Below are positions 60,951-64,000 of a stretch of DNA of 64,000 nt, piece by piece. The notes beneath the pieces are model-generated. The model was not told the DNA's origin and made no database searches. It saw only the letters and a program-made list of their open reading frames with translations. The DNA is from an uncultured Lachnospiraceae bacterium (lineage in GTDB: Bacteria > Bacillota > Clostridia > Lachnospirales > Lachnospiraceae): contig CANQVH010000006.1 of assembly GCA_947627245.1 (NCBI GenBank), forward strand, positions 22,923 through 86,922, written 5' to 3'. Within the stretch, counting starts at the first letter, position 1; every line of letters starts with the position of its first letter. Position numbers and translations under genes: made by a program.

Positions 60951-61000
60951 AAAAAGAAGACCGACTCCCGGAGTCCTCCGGCGAATCGGCCTTGTTTTTT
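60951..61000. terminator. Bidirectional terminator near dapL
   Basis: An imperfect hairpin (60959-60991; outer arms GACCGA and TCGGCC with one G-U, inner CCGGAG / CTCCGG) is flanked by T-runs on both strands. It would end dapL transcripts on the minus strand. Confidence 0.8.
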
Positions 61001-61057
61001 AATCGATATCTCTTTCTCTGCGGCTTTTTCTCCATCAGTGCATAGCCGCTCAGCTCT

Positions 61058-62272
61058 TCACATCTTCTTGATCCGCTCCAGCGCGGCCACGGTGTTCTCG
61101 TATGTGCCGAACGCGGTCAGGCGGAAGTAGCCTTCGCCGCTCGGCCCGAAACCGGAACCCGGCGTGCCGACAACATTCGCATGCTCGAGCAGGAAATCAA
61201 AGAACTCCCATGAGGTCATCCCGTCCGGCGTCTTCAGCCAGATATACGGCGCGTTCACGCCGCCGGATACCGTGTAGCCAGCCTCGGCAAGCCCATCCTT
61301 GATCGTCTTCGCGTTCTTCATGTAGTAGGCCACCTGCGCCGCGAGCTGCTTCTTGCCCTCCGCGGAGTAGACCGCCTCGCCCGCCTTCTGAACGATATAC
61401 GGCGCGCCGTTGTACTTCGTGCCGTGGCGTCTCGCCCAGAGAGAATGTAGCATGACGTCGCCGCATTTCAGATCCTTCGGAATCACGGTGTAGCCGAGAC
61501 GTGTGCCCGTGAAGCCCGCGTTCTTTGAGAAGGATTTCAGCTCAATCGCGCAGGTCCGCGCTCCTTTGCACTCAAAGATCGTGTGCGGTACGTCGTCCTC
61601 AGAAATATATGCCTCGTAGGCAGCGTCGTAGATGATGACGGCGCCGACCTTGTTCGCGTAATCGACCCACTCCTGCAACTGCGCTTTCGTGATCGTGGCG
61701 CCGGTCGGGTTGTTCGGGAAACACAGGTAAATCAGATCCGGCGTTTCCTTCGGGAGCTGCGGCGCGAAATTGTTTTCCGCCGTACACGGCATGTAAATCA
61801 CGTCGCTCCACACCTCGGTCTTCGGATCGTAGGTGCCGGTACGCCCCGCCATGACGTTCGTGTCCACATACACCGGATAGACCGGATCGCAGACCGCGAT
61901 CTTGTTGTCCACGCTGAAAATCTCCTGAATATTGCCGGAGTCGCACTTCGCGCCGTCGGAGACAAAGATCTCATCCGGAGCGATCTCACAGCCGCGATCC
62001 TGATAATCATTCTTCGCAATCGCGTTGCGCAAAAACTCATAGCCGAGATCCGGTGCGTAGCCGTGGAACGTAGCCGCGTCCGCCATCTCGTCTACCGCGC
62101 TGTGAAGCGCCTCTATAATCGCCGGAGCGAGCGGCTGTGTCACGTCGCCGATGCCGAGACGGATCACGGACTTGTCCGGATGCGCCGCCTGAAATTCATT
62201 CACTTTTCTGCCGATCGTCGAGAACAGATAGCTCCCCGGCAGTTTCAGATAATTGTCGTTAATCTTAAACAT
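61058..62272 (-). CDS. dapL: LL-diaminopimelate aminotransferase
   Basis: A 404-residue PLP enzyme that converts tetrahydrodipicolinate directly to LL-diaminopimelate. Signatures are [21 protein letters not shown] at the start (split over the first loop), [22 protein letters not shown] substrate-binding residues, [17 protein letters not shown], and the PLP lysine in [20 protein letters not shown] 62272 has GGGAGGA. dapF, the next step, is 144 bases upstream in the same direction. This route avoids succinylated or acetylated intermediates and is typical of Clostridia. Confidence 0.96.
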   Translation of the reverse strand: MFKINDNYLKLPGSYLFSTIGRKVNEFQAAHPDKSVIRLGIGDVTQPLAPAIIEALHSAVDEMADAATFHGYAPDLGYEFLRNAIAKNDYQDRGCEIAPDEIFVSDGAKCDSGNIQEIFSVDNKIAVCDPVYPVYVDTNVMAGRTGTYDPKTEVWSDVIYMPCTAENNFAPQLPKETPDLIYLCFPNNPTGATITKAQLQEWVDYANKVGAVIIYDAAYEAYISEDDVPHTIFECKGARTCAIELKSFSKNAGFTGTRLGYTVIPKDLKCGDVMLHSLWARRHGTKYNGAPYIVQKAGEAVYSAEGKKQLAAQVAYYMKNAKTIKDGLAEAGYTVSGGVNAPYIWLKTPDGMTSWEFFDFLLEHANVVGTPGSGFGPSGEGYFRLTAFGTYENTVAALERIKKM

Positions 62273-62416
62273 GTCTCATTCCTCCCATGGTTTTATATTG
62301 TGAGTCGCTCCCTCGTCTGTGTTTGCCCACCATAGTGCGCTTTATCACTAAGCTCGACACTGCCTCGCTAAGCGACAAATGTGTCCGTCCGGCACGACTC
62401 ATTGCTTTCGCGAAAT

Positions 62417-63295
62417 TTACAGACGGATCTCTCCGTCAAACACAACCTCCGCAGGCCCTGTCATGAACACGGTATTCTGCTCCCGATCCCACTCAATCTG
62501 CAGGTCGCCGCCGCGCAGCTTCACGGTCACGCTGTCCTCGGTCCAGCCATTCAGAATGCACGCCACCGCCACAGCGCATGCGCCTGTCCCGCACGCCCAT
62601 GTCTCCCCAGCGCCGCGCTCCCACACGCGCATCTGCACGGTATTGCGGTCGAGCACCTTGATAAACTCGGTGTTCACGCGGTCAGGAAACGCCGGATGAT
62701 GCTCGAAATCCGGCCCGATCGCTTCAATCTTCAGTCCGTCGACGTCGTCCACGCAGGTCACGCAATGCGGATTGCCCATCGAGACACAGGTTACCGGATA
62801 ATCTTTTCCGTTTACACAAAGCAGTCTGCCGACGATCGCTCCTTCTATTGTGGCGGCCTCATCTGTCACAGCCTTCTCTTTTTCCAGCTTCGTCACGTCC
62901 ACCGGGACCTTCTCCGCCTCAAGGATCGGCGCGCCCATATCGACCTTCACAAGCGTCACCTTGCCGTCTTCTACGGTCAGATCCAGCGTCTTAATCCCGC
63001 TGCCGGTCGCGACTGTGATGCGCGTCTTGTCCGTCAGGCCGTAGTCATAGACGTATTTCGCCACACAGCGGATGCCGTTGCCGCACATCGCGCCGAGCGA
63101 TCCGTCCGAATTGTACATCTCCATCTCGAAATCCGCGACATCCGAAGGTTTGATCAGAATCAACCCGTCCGAACCGATCCCGAAATGGCGGTCGCTGATC
63201 CGTTTCGCCACCTCGCCCGGAGCCGGGATCGTCTCCTGAAAACAGTTGACGTACACATAATCGTTGCCGATGCCATGCATCTTTGTAAATTTCAT
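62417..63295 (-). CDS. dapF: Diaminopimelate epimerase
   Basis: A 292-residue cofactor-independent epimerase that interconverts LL- and meso-diaminopimelate. The two catalytic cysteines lie in GAMCGNGIRCVAKY and ETWACGTGACAVAVA. The start MKFTKMHGIGNDYVYVNCFQ and the middle VSMGNPHCVTCVDD are typical. ATG 63295 has AGAGGA. It is probably co-transcribed with dapL; the 144-base gap between them shows no clear terminator. Confidence 0.97.
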   Translation of the reverse strand: MKFTKMHGIGNDYVYVNCFQETIPAPGEVAKRISDRHFGIGSDGLILIKPSDVADFEMEMYNSDGSLGAMCGNGIRCVAKYVYDYGLTDKTRITVATGSGIKTLDLTVEDGKVTLVKVDMGAPILEAEKVPVDVTKLEKEKAVTDEAATIEGAIVGRLLCVNGKDYPVTCVSMGNPHCVTCVDDVDGLKIEAIGPDFEHHPAFPDRVNTEFIKVLDRNTVQMRVWERGAGETWACGTGACAVAVACILNGWTEDSVTVKLRGGDLQIEWDREQNTVFMTGPAEVVFDGEIRL

Positions 63296-63481
63296 CGCTC
63301 TTTTCCTCTCACCCTCCGCGCCATGTTTTCCCCGCCGCCTCCTCTGCGCCGTTTTTCCTCCGCAGACGTTCCCGGCGAAAGCGCTTCCGCTCTTTCTTTT
63401 CTATGATACACAGCATTTTCTTCCATGTAAAGAACAAATTCTGCTCTTTTTCTGTTGAAAAGTGCTTCCTGCTGCAGCTCT

Positions 63482-64000
63482 CTACATCCGCATCAGCGCG
63501 AAGATCATCTCCGCGGTCTCCACCATATTTGTCCCGCTGTCCATGCTCGTCTTCTGCAGATACCGGTGCGCTTCCTCCTCCGTCATGTGGTTCCGCTCCA
63601 TCAGCAGCGCCTTTGCATCCTCGATCAGCTTCCGATCCTTCTCGCTGCGCTGCGGAGGCTGCATGCGCTTCCGTCTCTTGCGCCGCTCCTGATTCTCGAT
63701 CACCATGTCAAGCGAGCTGAGCAGATCCTGTACGCGAAGCGGCATCTCTATGCTGACGACGCCGTCCGCAACGCCCTCCGAGAGCGCCCGGGGCGATGCG
63801 ACCAGAACCATCTCAAACGCCGAAGCCACGTTGCTGTAAAGCTCCTCGTAGATCATGTCCGGATAACGATAACCGCCGACAATGACGCCAGAGCCGAGCC
63901 GGTCAGCCGCTGCAAGGGCCTGCGCCCCGCTCGAACACACCGCGCTGACTTTATAACCGCTGCGTACCAGTAGATTCCGGATGCTCTTCGCATCTTCAAT
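63482..64000 (-). CDS. ANTAR-domain response regulator (N-terminus cut by window edge)
   Basis: The reading frame is open to base 64000, so the N-terminus lies outside. The 172 residues seen include the second half of a receiver-like domain (GVIVGGYRYPDMIYEEL, VLVASPRALSEGV) and an ANTAR RNA-binding domain: KLIEDAKALLMERNHMTEEEAHRYLQK, ending in EMIFALMRM. ANTAR proteins bind dual hairpins in mRNA leaders and prevent termination. The receiver part is a degenerate pseudo-receiver or normal one; this cannot be told without the start. A 186-bp gap separates it from dapF. Confidence 0.85.
   Translation of the reverse strand: MEDAKSIRNLLVRSGYKVSAVCSSGAQALAAADRLGSGVIVGGYRYPDMIYEELYSNVASAFEMVLVASPRALSEGVADGVVSIEMPLRVQDLLSSLDMVIENQERRKRRKRMQPPQRSEKDRKLIEDAKALLMERNHMTEEEAHRYLQKTSMDSGTNMVETAEMIFALMRM

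Noticed and set aside
62273..62416. Riboswitch (lysine type) between dapF and dapL
   Set aside because: The gap is 144 bases with no conserved lysine-riboswitch features or terminator that I can see.

Overview
The window reads as chromosomal DNA of an anaerobic, spore-forming, fairly GC-rich Clostridia, most like Lachnospiraceae. Pointers are a spoVAD-spoVAE pair, an oxygen-sensitive class III ribonucleotide reductase, the LL-diaminopimelate aminotransferase route to lysine and peptidoglycan, an archaeal-type aspartyl-tRNA synthetase with GatCAB and a T-box leader, AGGAGG-type ribosome binding sites at nearly every gene, and many lipoproteins with SH3 domains. Most genes are on the minus strand. 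No rRNA, tRNA, IS element, phage or CRISPR array was recognised.

Layout. 1-6.5 kb: an Mrp/Mbh-type cation antiporter operon (E, F, G, MbhD, an MbhE-MrpB fusion, C, then at least three antiporter-like subunits, the last cut by the window edge). 6.5-9.1 kb: a membrane protein of unknown role and an aspartate kinase. 9.3-18.6 kb: a YtfQ/R/T-YjfF-type sugar ABC importer beside its likely control genes, an AraC-type response regulator, a second YtfQ-like lipoprotein and a YesM-type histidine kinase. 18.6-19.4 kb: three unrecognised small genes that run into the response regulator. 19.5-22.8 kb: an SCP2-like protein, an iron alcohol dehydrogenase and an aldehyde dehydrogenase. 22.9-24.7 kb: two divergent PD-(D/E)XK nuclease-like genes. 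24.8-33.2 kb: one 2,819-residue cell-wall anchored adhesin. 33.5-36.5 kb: spoVAE, spoVAD, an acyltransferase and a HAD phosphatase. 36.7-40.7 kb: an SH3 lipoprotein, a dGTPase-like HD protein and an amidohydrolase. 41-43.3 kb: a DUF4143 ATPase convergent with a Fic protein. 43.5-46.9 kb: a GntR-controlled ABC transporter. 47.1-51.7 kb: a second SH3 lipoprotein, nrdD, a 134-bp structured element and a deacetylase-like lipoprotein. 51.9-58.3 kb: gatB, gatA, gatC, a zinc-ribbon membrane protein and aspS behind a T-box. 58.4-64 kb: asnA, a DUF234 ATPase, dapL, dapF and an ANTAR regulator cut by the window edge.

How the parts fit. The importer block looks like a self-contained sensing and uptake unit: lipoprotein, kinase and regulator sense a sugar and would act on a separate promoter in front of ytfQ. 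The aspS/gatCAB/asnA block covers two routes to asparagine, tRNA-bound and free. Aspartate kinase, dapL and dapF belong to the aspartate-to-diaminopimelate pathway.

The most unusual signals are the 134-bp multi-stem element at 50297-50430, a 5 x 30-bp tandem repeat inside the ATP-binding domain of the histidine kinase, the three-gene small-protein cassette, five copies of one 12-bp site in inverted pairs over the Fic promoter, a 4 x 23-bp A-rich array abutting a perfect consensus promoter, and the mosaic base composition of the giant adhesin. All domain names are read from the sequence by eye; no database search was run. Some starts were moved inward from the longest reading frame where a good ribosome binding site and family N-terminus agreed.
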